A DNA stretch of 64,000 nucleotides from Perlabentimonas sp034003245. Lineage in GTDB: Bacteria > Bacteroidota > Bacteroidia > Bacteroidales > Tenuifilaceae. The notes under the pieces were generated by a model. It saw nothing but the letters and a program-made list of their open reading frames with translations. It made no database searches and had not been told where the DNA came from. The translations under genes and the position numbers were made by a program. The stretch is taken from assembly GCA_034003245.1 (NCBI GenBank), contig JAVEYY010000022.1:11744-75743 (forward strand). Reading direction: 5' to 3'. This document shows, one piece after another, positions 34,932-45,088 of the stretch (the first letter of the stretch is position 1; each line of letters begins with the position of its first letter).

Positions 34932-37523
34932 ATGAAATTACTAGCATTACATAGTATTAATAGAATTGCTGTTTTACAAAGAAATACTCTTGTAGCATTT
35001 CTATTTGCAACCCTATTGCTTCAGAGCAACGTGCTTGCATCGCAAAGTGTACTAACCACAATGCCCGCCAATTATGTGTCAACAACATATATCAACCCAG
35101 GTTTTACCCTTTCCGATGCTAAACAAATTGCCCCTATAGTGCTAAGCGACGATGAGTTTTCTGGCGTAATCCGAATTGCCCGAATGGTTCAGGAGGATCT
35201 ACTGAATGTAACATCACTCAAACCTGAACTTATCCTTGGGAAAACACCAGCCCAAAACGCGGTAATTGTTGGTACGCTAGGCAATAGTTCGCTTATTGAT
35301 ATGCTAGTAAAACAGGAGAAGATTGATGTATCGGAGCTAATTGGGAAAAACGAGATCTCGCTTACCCAGGTTGTTTACAACCCATTTCCCGGAGTCGATC
35401 AGGCATTGGTAATTATTGGGAGCGATAAGCGCGGAACCATATATGGTCTTTTTGACCTTTCGCGCAGCTGTGGTGTTTCGCCCTGGTACTGGTGGGCCGA
35501 TGTGCCTATCAGGAAAAGCGCTACGCTTTACATTAAAGATGGAAAATATTTAACCACTGAACCCAAGGTAACATACCGAGGTATCTTTCTAAACGATGAG
35601 GCACCTGCGCTTACCGGATGGGGCAGAGCCATGTTTGGTGGTTTCAATCATATGTTTTACGAGAAAGTATTTGAGGTTATCCTCAGGCTTAAAGGTAATT
35701 TTCTGTGGCCTGCCATGTGGGGCAGCGCCTTTTTCGATGACGATCCGCTCAACGGTCCCTTGGCCGATGAGATGGGGATTGTTATTGGCACTTCGCATCA
35801 CGAGCCCATGGGCCGAGCCCACGACGAGTGGCGCAGGTATGGCACGGGCAAGTGGGATTACACCAAGAACCAGAAAATCCTCAGAAAATTCTGGCACGAT
35901 GGAATGGAGCGCATGAAGAATTACGAAACCATTGTTACTGTTGGAATGCGTGGCGATGGTGATGAACCCATGACCGAAAAGTCCAACATTGCCCTGCTGG
36001 AGAGAATAGTTAAGGATCAGCGCGATATTATATCCAAAGTTACTCGTAAAAAAACACAAGAAACACTTCAGGTATGGGCCTTGTACAAAGAGGTACAGGA
36101 TTACTACGATAATGGAATGCGCGTTCCCGATGATGTTACCCTGCTGCTATGCGACGATAACTGGGGTAATGTGCGGAAACTCCCCGCACCCGATGCACCT
36201 AAGCGCCAAGGAGGATATGGAATGTACTACCATTTCGATTATGTTGGTGGCCCACGAAACTACAAATGGATTAACGTGAGCCAGGTGCCCCGCATTTGGG
36301 AGCAGATGAATTTAACCTGGAAACACGGAGTCGACAGAATATGGGTGGTTAACGTTGGCGATTTAAAGCCCATGGAGTACCCCATTACCTTTTTCCTCGA
36401 TATGGCCTGGAATCCCGATGCTTACCATGCAAACAATCTTTTTGAGCACACCGTAGCCTTTTGCCATGAGCAGTTGGGGGGGAATTATGCACATGAGGCT
36501 GCTCAAATAATAAATCTATATACCAAGTACAACCGACGGGTAACTCCCGAACTACTCGATCAGAATACGTACAGCCTAGAGAATTACAACGAATTTGAGA
36601 GGGTAACCACCGAGTATAAGGAGTTACTGCTTGATGCTTTTAAACTACACTATCTGATGCCCGCAGAGTATCGCGATGCCTACGATCAGCTGATTCTATT
36701 CCCTATTCATGGAATGGCAAACCTTTACGAGATGCACTATGCCGTTGCCAAAAACCATTATCTGGCCGCTCAGAATAACCCCGAGGCCAATAACTGGGCC
36801 GATATTGTAAAGCAGTGCTTCGATCGCGACTCGCTTCTCACGATACACTACAATCAGGTAATTGCCAATGGAAAGTGGCCCCATATGATGGATCAAATCC
36901 GCATTGGTTACACCTACTGGCAACAGCCTCAGCAGCGAGTTATGCCAAGGGTTGAGCGGGTGACAATACCCGCTTACTCTCCCGAGGATCTTGTTTACGT
37001 CGAAAGCAATGGCTATGTCTCCATCGAGGCTGAGAGGTACAACAGGGCAAATAATGGCAACTCCATTTCATGGAAAACCATTCCCGATCTTGGCAAGACC
37101 TATTCAGGAATTACAACATTTCCGGTTAATGAGTACCCAACTGTCAGTGATATGGTGTACGTTGAGTACGATATTAACTTCAGCACCGCAGGCGAATTTG
37201 ATGTGCACGTATTGGTGTCACCAACACTAAACTTTAATTCCAATAAGGGATTGCGTTATGCCGTATCGATAAATGGTGGAGAGGAAAATGTGGTGAATTT
37301 TAATCAATCCTACACTGTTAAGGAGATGGAACATTGGCAGGCCAATAGCATTAACCACACCATTTCAAAACTTACAGTTTCCGAACCTGGAGTTAATACA
37401 TTACGATTTAGGGTGTTAGAACCCGGAATCGTTTTGCAAAAAGTTATGATTGACACAGGGGGGCTTAAACCTTCTTTTTTAGGTGCGCCCGAAAGCAAAC
37501 GGAAACATAGGAGCAAAATTTAA
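34932..37523 (+). CDS. GH115 xylan alpha-1,2-glucuronidase
   Basis: 863 residues with an N-terminal signal region (about 20-37). The GH115 core is recognised by TYRGIFLNDEAPALTGWG, RLKGNFLWPAMWGSAFFDDDPLN, GTSHHEPMGRAHDEW, VGMRGDGDEPM and LLCDDNWGNVRKLP, plus a C-terminal beta-sandwich domain (about 690-850). GH115 enzymes remove (4-O-methyl)glucuronic acid from internal residues of polymeric xylan, complementing the GH67 enzyme encoded 4 kb downstream, which in general needs terminal decorations. Probably periplasmic or surface. Confidence 0.93.
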   Translation: MKLLALHSINRIAVLQRNTLVAFLFATLLLQSNVLASQSVLTTMPANYVSTTYINPGFTLSDAKQIAPIVLSDDEFSGVIRIARMVQEDLLNVTSLKPELILGKTPAQNAVIVGTLGNSSLIDMLVKQEKIDVSELIGKNEISLTQVVYNPFPGVDQALVIIGSDKRGTIYGLFDLSRSCGVSPWYWWADVPIRKSATLYIKDGKYLTTEPKVTYRGIFLNDEAPALTGWGRAMFGGFNHMFYEKVFEVILRLKGNFLWPAMWGSAFFDDDPLNGPLADEMGIVIGTSHHEPMGRAHDEWRRYGTGKWDYTKNQKILRKFWHDGMERMKNYETIVTVGMRGDGDEPMTEKSNIALLERIVKDQRDIISKVTRKKTQETLQVWALYKEVQDYYDNGMRVPDDVTLLLCDDNWGNVRKLPAPDAPKRQGGYGMYYHFDYVGGPRNYKWINVSQVPRIWEQMNLTWKHGVDRIWVVNVGDLKPMEYPITFFLDMAWNPDAYHANNLFEHTVAFCHEQLGGNYAHEAAQIINLYTKYNRRVTPELLDQNTYSLENYNEFERVTTEYKELLLDAFKLHYLMPAEYRDAYDQLILFPIHGMANLYEMHYAVAKNHYLAAQNNPEANNWADIVKQCFDRDSLLTIHYNQVIANGKWPHMMDQIRIGYTYWQQPQQRVMPRVERVTIPAYSPEDLVYVESNGYVSIEAERYNRANNGNSISWKTIPDLGKTYSGITTFPVNEYPTVSDMVYVEYDINFSTAGEFDVHVLVSPTLNFNSNKGLRYAVSINGGEENVVNFNQSYTVKEMEHWQANSINHTISKLTVSEPGVNTLRFRVLEPGIVLQKVMIDTGGLKPSFLGAPESKRKHRSKI

Positions 37524-37539
37524 CCAGGTAATAGTATTT

Positions 37540-38712
37540 ATGAAATTTGCTGTTGCATATCGTTTGGTAATTTTAGCAATCGGATTGCTGATGTTTTGTT
37601 CGTGCAATCGGAAGCAGGCAAATCTCGATTTCCCTCAGGGTTTTGCTCCTGAGGAAACAGGGTACCTGTTAACCAAGCGGTTTTTACAGTCCGATCATCA
37701 ATTTTACGGGGATAATGGTATCCACTACGCAGAGGTTTGCACCTGGATTGGCGCCATTAAATTTGCTCAGGCTGTTAACGATTCTTCCCTAACAAGAAAA
37801 CTGGTTGAGCGTTTTGAGCCATTTTTTACTACCCGAAAAGGTTTATTGCCACCTACTACCCATATTGATTTTAACATGTTTGGCAGCCTTGCGTTTGAAC
37901 TTTACTTTGTAACTGGCGATAGTCGTTACCTTAATCTTGGGCTCGATTACGCCAATATTCAGTGGAATTTACCTCTAATTCCCACCGATAAGGAGGTTGA
38001 TCTTATCTCGCAAGGTCTCACGTGGCAAACGCGATACTGGATCGACGATATGTTTATGATCACCATACTCCAGTCGCAAGCATACGTGGCCACTGGAAAC
38101 CGGATGTATATCGATAGGGCGGCTCGTCAGATGGTGGCCTACCTCGATAGCCTTCAAAAGCCCAACGGGCTTTTTTATCACTCGACAAATGCACCATTTT
38201 TTTGGGGTAGAGGAAACGGTTGGATGGCTGCAGGCATGACAATTCTGCTTATGCACCTGCCATCCGACAGCCCTTACCGCCAGCAAATAATGCTATCGTA
38301 CCGTTTGATGATGAGTAGCCTAAAGCGCTATCAGCATCAGAGTGGAATGTGGACTCAGCTAATCGATCAGCCGACATCATGGGCTGAAACATCTTGTACA
38401 GCAATGTTTACTTTTTCTTTAATCTCTGGTTTAGGTTTAGGCTGGATAGAGCGAGGGGATTATGCTGTCGTTGCCCATAAGGCTTGGATGGCATTAATCC
38501 CCTTAATCCATCCGAGTGGCGATGTTGCTGAAGTTTGCGTTGGAACAGGTATAGGAGATAATATGCAGTATTATATCGATAGACCTAGGATTGCGGGCGA
38601 TTTTCACGGTCAGGCTCCCGTGCTCTGGAGTTCTTACGCATGGATTGAGTACCGCGACAAAATATTTAAAACTAACGTCTGGAGTTTATGTGTTATCAAA
38701 CCAGGCAGTTAA
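37540..38712 (+). CDS. GH88/GH105-like (alpha/alpha)6-barrel hydrolase, lipoprotein
   Basis: The start was moved to the ATG at 37540; KFAVAYRLVILAIGLLMFCSC is a lipoprotein signal. 390 residues with the GH88/GH105 hallmarks WIDDMFMITILQSQAY and FFWGRGNGWMAAGM, and TSWAETSCTAMF near the end. Characterised relatives hydrolyse unsaturated uronyl residues produced by polysaccharide lyases, but no lyase is encoded in this locus, so the substrate here may be different, for example a hexuronate-decorated xylan side chain. Its stop codon abuts the GH3 start codon with no gap. Confidence 0.8.
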   Translation: MKFAVAYRLVILAIGLLMFCSCNRKQANLDFPQGFAPEETGYLLTKRFLQSDHQFYGDNGIHYAEVCTWIGAIKFAQAVNDSSLTRKLVERFEPFFTTRKGLLPPTTHIDFNMFGSLAFELYFVTGDSRYLNLGLDYANIQWNLPLIPTDKEVDLISQGLTWQTRYWIDDMFMITILQSQAYVATGNRMYIDRAARQMVAYLDSLQKPNGLFYHSTNAPFFWGRGNGWMAAGMTILLMHLPSDSPYRQQIMLSYRLMMSSLKRYQHQSGMWTQLIDQPTSWAETSCTAMFTFSLISGLGLGWIERGDYAVVAHKAWMALIPLIHPSGDVAEVCVGTGIGDNMQYYIDRPRIAGDFHGQAPVLWSSYAWIEYRDKIFKTNVWSLCVIKPGS

Positions 38713-41370
38713 ATGAAGTTTATATCAATGACTAGAATATACATCCAAGCGCTTTACGCTTTAATTCTGATAATACTTGCTGGCTGTAAAAGTCAGGTTG
38801 AGCCTTGGTTAAATACTTCGCTCTCCTTCGAGGAGCGCACCAATGCTCTTGTTGATCAGCTTACCCTTCAGGAGAAGGTAGATTTGATGCGCTACGATTC
38901 ACCTGCAATAGAACGCCTTGGTATACCCGAGTATAACTGGTGGAACGAATGTTTGCACGGTGTGGCACGATCGGGATATGCTACGGTTTTTCCTCAGGCC
39001 ATTGGTATGGCCGCCATGTGGGATAGCGATGCCATGTTCGCAATTGCCGATGCCATTTCGGATGAGGCACGTGCCAAGCATCACGATTACGCTTCGCGGG
39101 GGAAACGGGGTATTTATCAAGGATTAACATTCTGGTCTCCCAATATCAATATTTTTAGGGATCCACGCTGGGGTAGGGGAATGGAAACCTACGGCGAGGA
39201 TCCATACCTAACTGGAGAACTGGCCGTGCCTTTCATAAAAGGTTTACAGGGGAACCACGATCGATACTTCAAGCTAGTGGCCACAGTAAAGCATTTTGTT
39301 GCCCATAGCGGACCCGAGTGGAATCGGCATTCGTTCGATGTTTGGCCATCGGAACGCGATATGGCCGAAACCTATCTGCCTCACTTCAAAAAAACGATTA
39401 AGGAGGGCAAGGCGTACTCGGTGATGTGCGCCTACCAGCGCTTTAGGGGAATTCCCTGCTGCGGTAGTAAGTACATCGAGAATTTGTTGCGAAATGATTG
39501 GGGGTTCAATGGATACATTGTGTCCGATTGTTGGGCCGTTCGCGATTTTTACGAAGAGGATAAGCATCATGTTGTCTCAACAGTTGAGGAGGCCTCGGCA
39601 ATGGCCGTTCAGGCGGGAACCGATCTAAACTGCGGCGACTCGTATCCAGCATTGACCAAGGCAGTGGAGTTGGGACTTATCAGCGAGGCTGAGCTCGATG
39701 TTTCGGTGAAAAGATTAATACTTGCGCGGATGAAACTCGGATTGTTCGATCCTGATAAGAAGGTGAAATACGCGCAAATCCCCATTGATGTGCTGGATAG
39801 CCCAAAGCACCGTCAACTGGCCGAAGAGGCAGCCAAAAAATCGATAGTTTTGTTGAAGAACTCCAACAACTTGCTGCCATTCTCCAAGGAAGTAAAAAGC
39901 GTGGCGGTTATTGGACCCAATGCAAATAAGGTTGATATTTTACTCGGAAATTACAATGGATTTCCAACAAATCCAATCACTCCATACCAAGGAATTAAGC
40001 AGAAACTCCCTAATGCTGAGGTTAAATATGCTCAGGGTTGCGAGCTGGTAGAGGGTTTTCCATACTTCGAGGCTATTCCAAATGAATTCCTTTTTACCGA
40101 TTCAACCTTATCAACATCAGGATTAAGCGCTAATTACTACCCAAATATAAGTTTCGAGGGAAACCCATCACTTACCAGAGTCGATGCCAATGTCGATTTT
40201 ATATGGGGAAACACACCACCTGCGGAGGGATTCGCATACGATCAATTCTCAGCAACATGGGAAGGCTTTCTGGTGCCGCCATCAAGCGGCACATATTTTC
40301 TTGGTGCCGAGGGCTTTTCGGGATTTGTATTGCATGTGGATGGACAAGAATTAGCGCAGCGAAAAAATGATCATCGACCTGTAATTGAGTACGAGGAGTT
40401 AAACCTGGTGGGCGGCCGGCCATATCGTATTAGAATTGAATATTTCCAGAATAACACCGAGTATGCCACCATGCGCCTGCTGTGGAGTACCCCCAAGCCT
40501 AACCTGATGACCGAAGCTATTAACTTGGCAAAAACCTCCGATTTAGTTGTGCTTTGCATGGGCTTAAGCCCAATGCTCGAGGGCGAGGAGATGAAGGTTA
40601 GAGCCGAGGGGTTTAGCGGCGGAGATCGGGTTGATATCAAATTGCCAAACTCTCAACATGCGTTGATTAAGGAGATTCATAAACTCCAAAAGCCCACCGT
40701 GCTAGTACTTCTCAACGGTAGCGCTTTGGCCATAAATTGGGAAGCCGAAAATCTCGATGCTATTATGGAGGCATGGTACCCAGGACAAGCTGGTGGAAAG
40801 GCCATTGCCGACGTAATTTTTGGCGATTATAATCCATCGGGCAGGCTGCCAATCACTTTCTACCGATCGGTTGATGATTTGCCCAGTTTTGAGGAGTACA
40901 GCATGTCTGGTAGAACTTACCGTTACTTCAAGGGCGAACCGCTATATGAGTTTGGTTTTGGTTTAAGCTATACAACTTTTAGCTACAGCAATTTAAGGTT
41001 ACCCCAGAGTGTAATATCTGGTGAAATTATCACTGTTTCTGTAGATGTTAAGAATACTGGAAGCATGGATGGCGATGAGGTGGTTCAACTCTACGTCTCG
41101 CTTCCCGATGCCCGTTATCCAGTGCCTATTCGTTCGCTTCAGGGATTTAAGCGCGTTAACCTGGCTGCTGGTGAAACCAAAACTGTGGAGTTTATGCTTA
41201 CTCCAAGCCAATTTGCATGTTTAAACAACGATATGGTTGTTCTGGTATCGGCTGGTAGGGTGCTTGTATCTGTTGGTGGCAAGCAACCCGATGCAAAGTC
41301 GCTTGCCACCCAAGCAGTTGTTCAGGGCATTGTTAAAGTTACAGGTGAACCGTATTTGGTTGAAAATTAA
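38713..41370 (+). CDS. GH3 beta-xylosidase/beta-glucosidase with PA14 insert
   Basis: 885 residues, lipoprotein signal (IYIQALYALILIILAGC). The N-terminal GH3 barrel carries the nucleophile Asp in GYIVSDCWAVRDF (near 271) and WSPNINIFRDPRWGRGMETYGEDP. The C-terminal GH3 domain is interrupted by a PA14 module (about 455-600, FLVPPSSGTYFLGAEGFSGFVLHVDG), followed by an Fn3-like domain at 760-860. The architecture fits GH3 enzymes that trim xylo-oligosaccharides from the non-reducing end; glucosidase activity cannot be excluded. It follows the GH105-like gene without spacing. Confidence 0.92.
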   Translation: MKFISMTRIYIQALYALILIILAGCKSQVEPWLNTSLSFEERTNALVDQLTLQEKVDLMRYDSPAIERLGIPEYNWWNECLHGVARSGYATVFPQAIGMAAMWDSDAMFAIADAISDEARAKHHDYASRGKRGIYQGLTFWSPNINIFRDPRWGRGMETYGEDPYLTGELAVPFIKGLQGNHDRYFKLVATVKHFVAHSGPEWNRHSFDVWPSERDMAETYLPHFKKTIKEGKAYSVMCAYQRFRGIPCCGSKYIENLLRNDWGFNGYIVSDCWAVRDFYEEDKHHVVSTVEEASAMAVQAGTDLNCGDSYPALTKAVELGLISEAELDVSVKRLILARMKLGLFDPDKKVKYAQIPIDVLDSPKHRQLAEEAAKKSIVLLKNSNNLLPFSKEVKSVAVIGPNANKVDILLGNYNGFPTNPITPYQGIKQKLPNAEVKYAQGCELVEGFPYFEAIPNEFLFTDSTLSTSGLSANYYPNISFEGNPSLTRVDANVDFIWGNTPPAEGFAYDQFSATWEGFLVPPSSGTYFLGAEGFSGFVLHVDGQELAQRKNDHRPVIEYEELNLVGGRPYRIRIEYFQNNTEYATMRLLWSTPKPNLMTEAINLAKTSDLVVLCMGLSPMLEGEEMKVRAEGFSGGDRVDIKLPNSQHALIKEIHKLQKPTVLVLLNGSALAINWEAENLDAIMEAWYPGQAGGKAIADVIFGDYNPSGRLPITFYRSVDDLPSFEEYSMSGRTYRYFKGEPLYEFGFGLSYTTFSYSNLRLPQSVISGEIITVSVDVKNTGSMDGDEVVQLYVSLPDARYPVPIRSLQGFKRVNLAAGETKTVEFMLTPSQFACLNNDMVVLVSAGRVLVSVGGKQPDAKSLATQAVVQGIVKVTGEPYLVEN

Positions 41371-41386
41371 TTTGATGTTTCAGGAT

Positions 41387-43525
41387 ATGAAGAATATTTC
41401 CATACTACTTTTACTACTGGTTTCGCAGGTAACCAGCGCCGAGGATGGCAGCAGGTTGTGGCTTCGATACGAGCCTTTGCCCGCAGCTAATGCTCGAGAT
41501 CTTAGCAGTAATATTTCATCCATTTCAGCCGATGTAGCCAATGTCACGATAGCGCTGGCGGTAAAAGAGATTCAGGAAGCATTTTTAGGATTTACCGGTT
41601 ATGCTATTCCAACTACAAAATCTTTAAAAAACGGATCAATCGTTCTGGTAACTGCTGGTAGCAGTCAGGCCAAACGATTAGGCATTGAAAATGACATTAA
41701 TAAGTTGCATGCGGATGGGTTTATTATTCGTACAATGCGCGATGGTAAAAGAAATATACTAGTTATCACATCTCCCACACCCATTGGAGTTCTTTATGGT
41801 GCTTTTCATTTTATTAGAGCCATTCAAATTGGCGAGAACATAGCAGAATTTAACGTAATAAGCGAACCAAAATACAATTTGCGGATGCTCAATCACTGGG
41901 ATAACCTCAACGGGACCATCGAGCGGGGTTACGCGGGTTACTCGCTATGGAAATGGGACGAGTTGCCAAATACCATATCGCCGCGATACGAGCAGTATGC
42001 TAGGGCCAATGCCTCCATCGGCATCAATGCCATGGTGCCCAATAATGTGAATGCCAATCCGCAGATTCTCACCAACAGCTATATACAAAAGTTAAAGGTA
42101 CTTGCCGATATTTTTCGCCCATACGGAATTAAGCTGTTCGTTTCGGTAAACTTTGCTTCACCAGCAGTTCTTGATAATCTAAAGAACTCCGACCCTCTTG
42201 AACCCGAAGTTAGGTATTGGTGGAAAAGTAAAGCTAACGATATCTACAAGCATATTCCCGATTTTGGTGGCTTTCTGGTAAAGGCCAACTCCGAGGGTCA
42301 ACCTGGCCCAATGGATTATGGACGCACGCATGTTGATGGTGCAAATATGCTGGCCGATGCCCTAAAGCCCCACGGGGGCTTGGTTATTTGGCGCGCATTT
42401 GTATACGAATCCGAGGATATCGATCGCGCTAAAATGGCCTACGCAGAGTTTGTCCCTTTCGATGGCGATTTTGCCGAGAATGTGATTATTCAGATTAAGA
42501 ATGGCCCAGTCGATTTCCAGCCCCGCGAACCCTTTAGCCCGCTGTTTGGGGCAATGCACAAAACAGCCACCATGTTAGAGTTTCAGATAACCCAGGAGTA
42601 CTTAGGGTTCTCTAATCACCTTGTATTCCAAGGGCCGCTTTACGAGGAGTGCCTAAAAAGCGATACTTATGCATACGGTCCAGGCTCAACTGTTGCTCGC
42701 ATGACCGATGGTTCCCTTACTCCAAACAGGCATAAATCCATTGCCGGTGTGGCCAACATTGGCGAGGATGTGAACTGGTGTGGCCACCATTTTGCCCAGG
42801 CCAACTGGTACACCTTTGGCCGTCAGGCTTGGGATCATGAGCTTACATCGGAACAAATTGCCAGCGAGTGGATCAGAATGACCCTGTCAACCAATCCCGA
42901 ATTTGTGAAACCCATTGCGGAAATGATGATCGACTCGCGTGAGGCACCAGTGAATTACATGATGCCGCTGGGTCTTCATCATCTTTTTGCCTGGGGACAT
43001 CACTACGGACCCGAGCCCTGGTGCGATATCCCTGGTGCACGTCCCGATTGGCTACCTCGCTACTACCATAATGCAACCGCAAAAGGGATTGGTTTCGATC
43101 GCACTCGCAATGGGAGTGGAGCTGTAGATCAGTACCACCCACCGCTTAACGATCTTTTCAATGATATCTCATCTTGTCCGGAAGAATTGCTGCTTTGGTT
43201 TCACCATGTACCCTGGGATTACAGGATGAAAAGTGGCCAAACGCTTTGGGCCGAGTTGGCCCATAAGTATCAGCAGGGTTTAGATTCTGTGCGGAGTTAC
43301 CAAAAGGTATGGGATAGCATGGAACCCTTTGTTGATAAGCAGCGTTTTGCCGAAGTACAATCGAAGCTAAAGATTCAGGCGCGCGATGCCATGTGGTGGC
43401 GCGATGCCTGTATGCTCTATTTCCAAACCTATTCCAACATGCCAATTCCCTACGAGTTGGAAAGACCTATTCACGATTTGGAAGATTTAATGAGGATAAA
43501 ACTCGATATGAAGCACCACAACTAA
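41387..43525 (+). CDS. GH67 alpha-glucuronidase
   Basis: The start was set at the ATG at 41387 (MKNISILLLLLVSQVTSAEDGS, signal peptide), 16 nt after the GH3 stop codon; the frame runs further upstream inside GH3 and ATG 41375 is an alternative. 712 residues. GH67 motifs: RMLNHWDNLNGTIERGYAG, VKANSEGQPGPMDYGRTHVDGAN, GGLVIWRAFVY, DWLPRYYHNA and LLWFHHVPWDY. It removes 4-O-methyl-glucuronic acid from the non-reducing terminal xylose of xylo-oligosaccharides, mostly in the periplasm. Confidence 0.95.
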   Translation: MKNISILLLLLVSQVTSAEDGSRLWLRYEPLPAANARDLSSNISSISADVANVTIALAVKEIQEAFLGFTGYAIPTTKSLKNGSIVLVTAGSSQAKRLGIENDINKLHADGFIIRTMRDGKRNILVITSPTPIGVLYGAFHFIRAIQIGENIAEFNVISEPKYNLRMLNHWDNLNGTIERGYAGYSLWKWDELPNTISPRYEQYARANASIGINAMVPNNVNANPQILTNSYIQKLKVLADIFRPYGIKLFVSVNFASPAVLDNLKNSDPLEPEVRYWWKSKANDIYKHIPDFGGFLVKANSEGQPGPMDYGRTHVDGANMLADALKPHGGLVIWRAFVYESEDIDRAKMAYAEFVPFDGDFAENVIIQIKNGPVDFQPREPFSPLFGAMHKTATMLEFQITQEYLGFSNHLVFQGPLYEECLKSDTYAYGPGSTVARMTDGSLTPNRHKSIAGVANIGEDVNWCGHHFAQANWYTFGRQAWDHELTSEQIASEWIRMTLSTNPEFVKPIAEMMIDSREAPVNYMMPLGLHHLFAWGHHYGPEPWCDIPGARPDWLPRYYHNATAKGIGFDRTRNGSGAVDQYHPPLNDLFNDISSCPEELLLWFHHVPWDYRMKSGQTLWAELAHKYQQGLDSVRSYQKVWDSMEPFVDKQRFAEVQSKLKIQARDAMWWRDACMLYFQTYSNMPIPYELERPIHDLEDLMRIKLDMKHHN

Positions 43526-43564
43526 GCATATTCACACAAACTAACAGCTTTTAAAATAACTAAT

Positions 43565-45031
43565 ATGAGCACAAATTCACACAAGATTTCGGTTGTTGAA
43601 AAGATTGGTTATAGTCTTGGCGACCTGTCGGCGAACCTAATTTTTCAGACCCTAATGACATTCTTAGCCTTTTTCTACACCGATGTTTACAAAATTCCGC
43701 CTGCAGCTGCCTCAGCCATTATTTTTGCAGGCGGGATGATTGGTGCATTCTTTAACCCTGTAATGGGGGTAATTGCCGACCGTACCAGTACTCGTTGGGG
43801 GAAGTTCCGCCCTTGGATTCTTTGGACAGCCGTACCATTTGGCGTAATTGCATTGCTGGCTTTTAGCACCCCTAATTTTAGCGATGGCGGAAAAATTGCG
43901 TACGCTCTAATCACTTACATTCTGCTGGTATTAGTCTACTCGGCCAACAACCTGCCATATGCTGCGTTAAGCGGAGTTTTAACGGGCGATATGGCGCAAC
44001 GCAACAGTATCTCATCGTACCGTTTTGTGGCTGTAATGGTTGCCCAGTTTATCGTACAGGTTATTCTTTTGCCGCTGGTTATTATTCTTGGCGATGGTGA
44101 TAGAACAATTGGTTTTGAAAAGGTTATGGGATTATTTGCCATTGTAGGTATTCTTTTCTTTATCATCACTTTCCTAACTACTCGCGAACGCATTGTGCCT
44201 AAACCCGAGCAGGAGTCAAGTGTTAAGCAGGATCTGCTCGACCTGATGAAGAATCGCCCTTGGGTTGCCATTCTTATTACCACTGTTTTCCTTTTCATTA
44301 CCTTGTCGTTAAGGGGTGGAATGCTGGTGTACTACTTCGAAAACTACCTGAGCGAATCACACCTGGCGGCATTCCTCGATAATATTGGGTTTAATGGTTT
44401 TGTTGATAGCCTTAACAGTATGCTTAAGGGAATGGGTTTTGCCGGGTTTCAGTGGCCCGAGGATGCCCCCACATCGGGGTTTAGCCTGTTCAATGCCGGA
44501 GGCATTATCTGTATGATTATTGGCATAGTGTTCTCCAAGCGTTTGGCTGATAAGTATGGCAAAAGGGATGTTTTTCGTTTTGGACTTTTCTTTGCCGCAT
44601 TGGCCGTTTTTGCGTTCATATTTTTCCCTCCCCACGCCATAGGCGTTGTGTTCTTCAGTCAGCTGCTACACGGTTTCTTTTATGGTTTAACCATTCCACT
44701 CCTTTGGGCAATGATTGCCGATGTGGCCGACTACTCCGAGTGGAAAAACAATCGTAGAGCTACAGGCATTATCTTTTCGGCAATGATTTTTGGTCTAAAA
44801 GCCGGTTTAAGCGTGGGTGGAGCACTGGTTGCTGGAATTCTGGCTGCCTTTGGTTACAGCGAGCAACTTGCTGTTCAATCTGAGGGGGCTATTACCGGAA
44901 TAAAACTCTCCGTTAGCGTATTCCCCACCATTACCTTTATGGTTTGCGTTGCTTGTCTTTTCTTTTATGAGATTAATAAGAAGATGGAAGTTCAAATCGA
45001 AAAGAAACTTGGAGAGCGAAGAGCAGAATAA
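43565..45031 (+). CDS. GPH-family glycoside-pentoside-hexuronide:cation symporter
   Basis: 488 residues with 12 predicted membrane helices. GPH (MelB/XynB/UidB-type) landmarks are VEKIGYSLGDLSANLIFQT, FNPVMGVIADRTSTRWGKFRPWILW and ANNLPYAALSGVLTGD, with WAMIADVADYSEWKNNRRATG in the second half. It imports oligosaccharides or aldouronic acids across the inner membrane with Na+ or H+. Being placed between GH67 and a GH10/GH43 set suggests small xylo-oligosaccharides as cargo. The insert around residues 260-300 is unusually long for the family. Confidence 0.9.
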   Translation: MSTNSHKISVVEKIGYSLGDLSANLIFQTLMTFLAFFYTDVYKIPPAAASAIIFAGGMIGAFFNPVMGVIADRTSTRWGKFRPWILWTAVPFGVIALLAFSTPNFSDGGKIAYALITYILLVLVYSANNLPYAALSGVLTGDMAQRNSISSYRFVAVMVAQFIVQVILLPLVIILGDGDRTIGFEKVMGLFAIVGILFFIITFLTTRERIVPKPEQESSVKQDLLDLMKNRPWVAILITTVFLFITLSLRGGMLVYYFENYLSESHLAAFLDNIGFNGFVDSLNSMLKGMGFAGFQWPEDAPTSGFSLFNAGGIICMIIGIVFSKRLADKYGKRDVFRFGLFFAALAVFAFIFFPPHAIGVVFFSQLLHGFFYGLTIPLLWAMIADVADYSEWKNNRRATGIIFSAMIFGLKAGLSVGGALVAGILAAFGYSEQLAVQSEGAITGIKLSVSVFPTITFMVCVACLFFYEINKKMEVQIEKKLGERRAE

Positions 45032-45088
45032 CATTTAGTTATCAAAACATGGATAGGTTTTAATTTTTAAACCCGAAATAATTATCAG

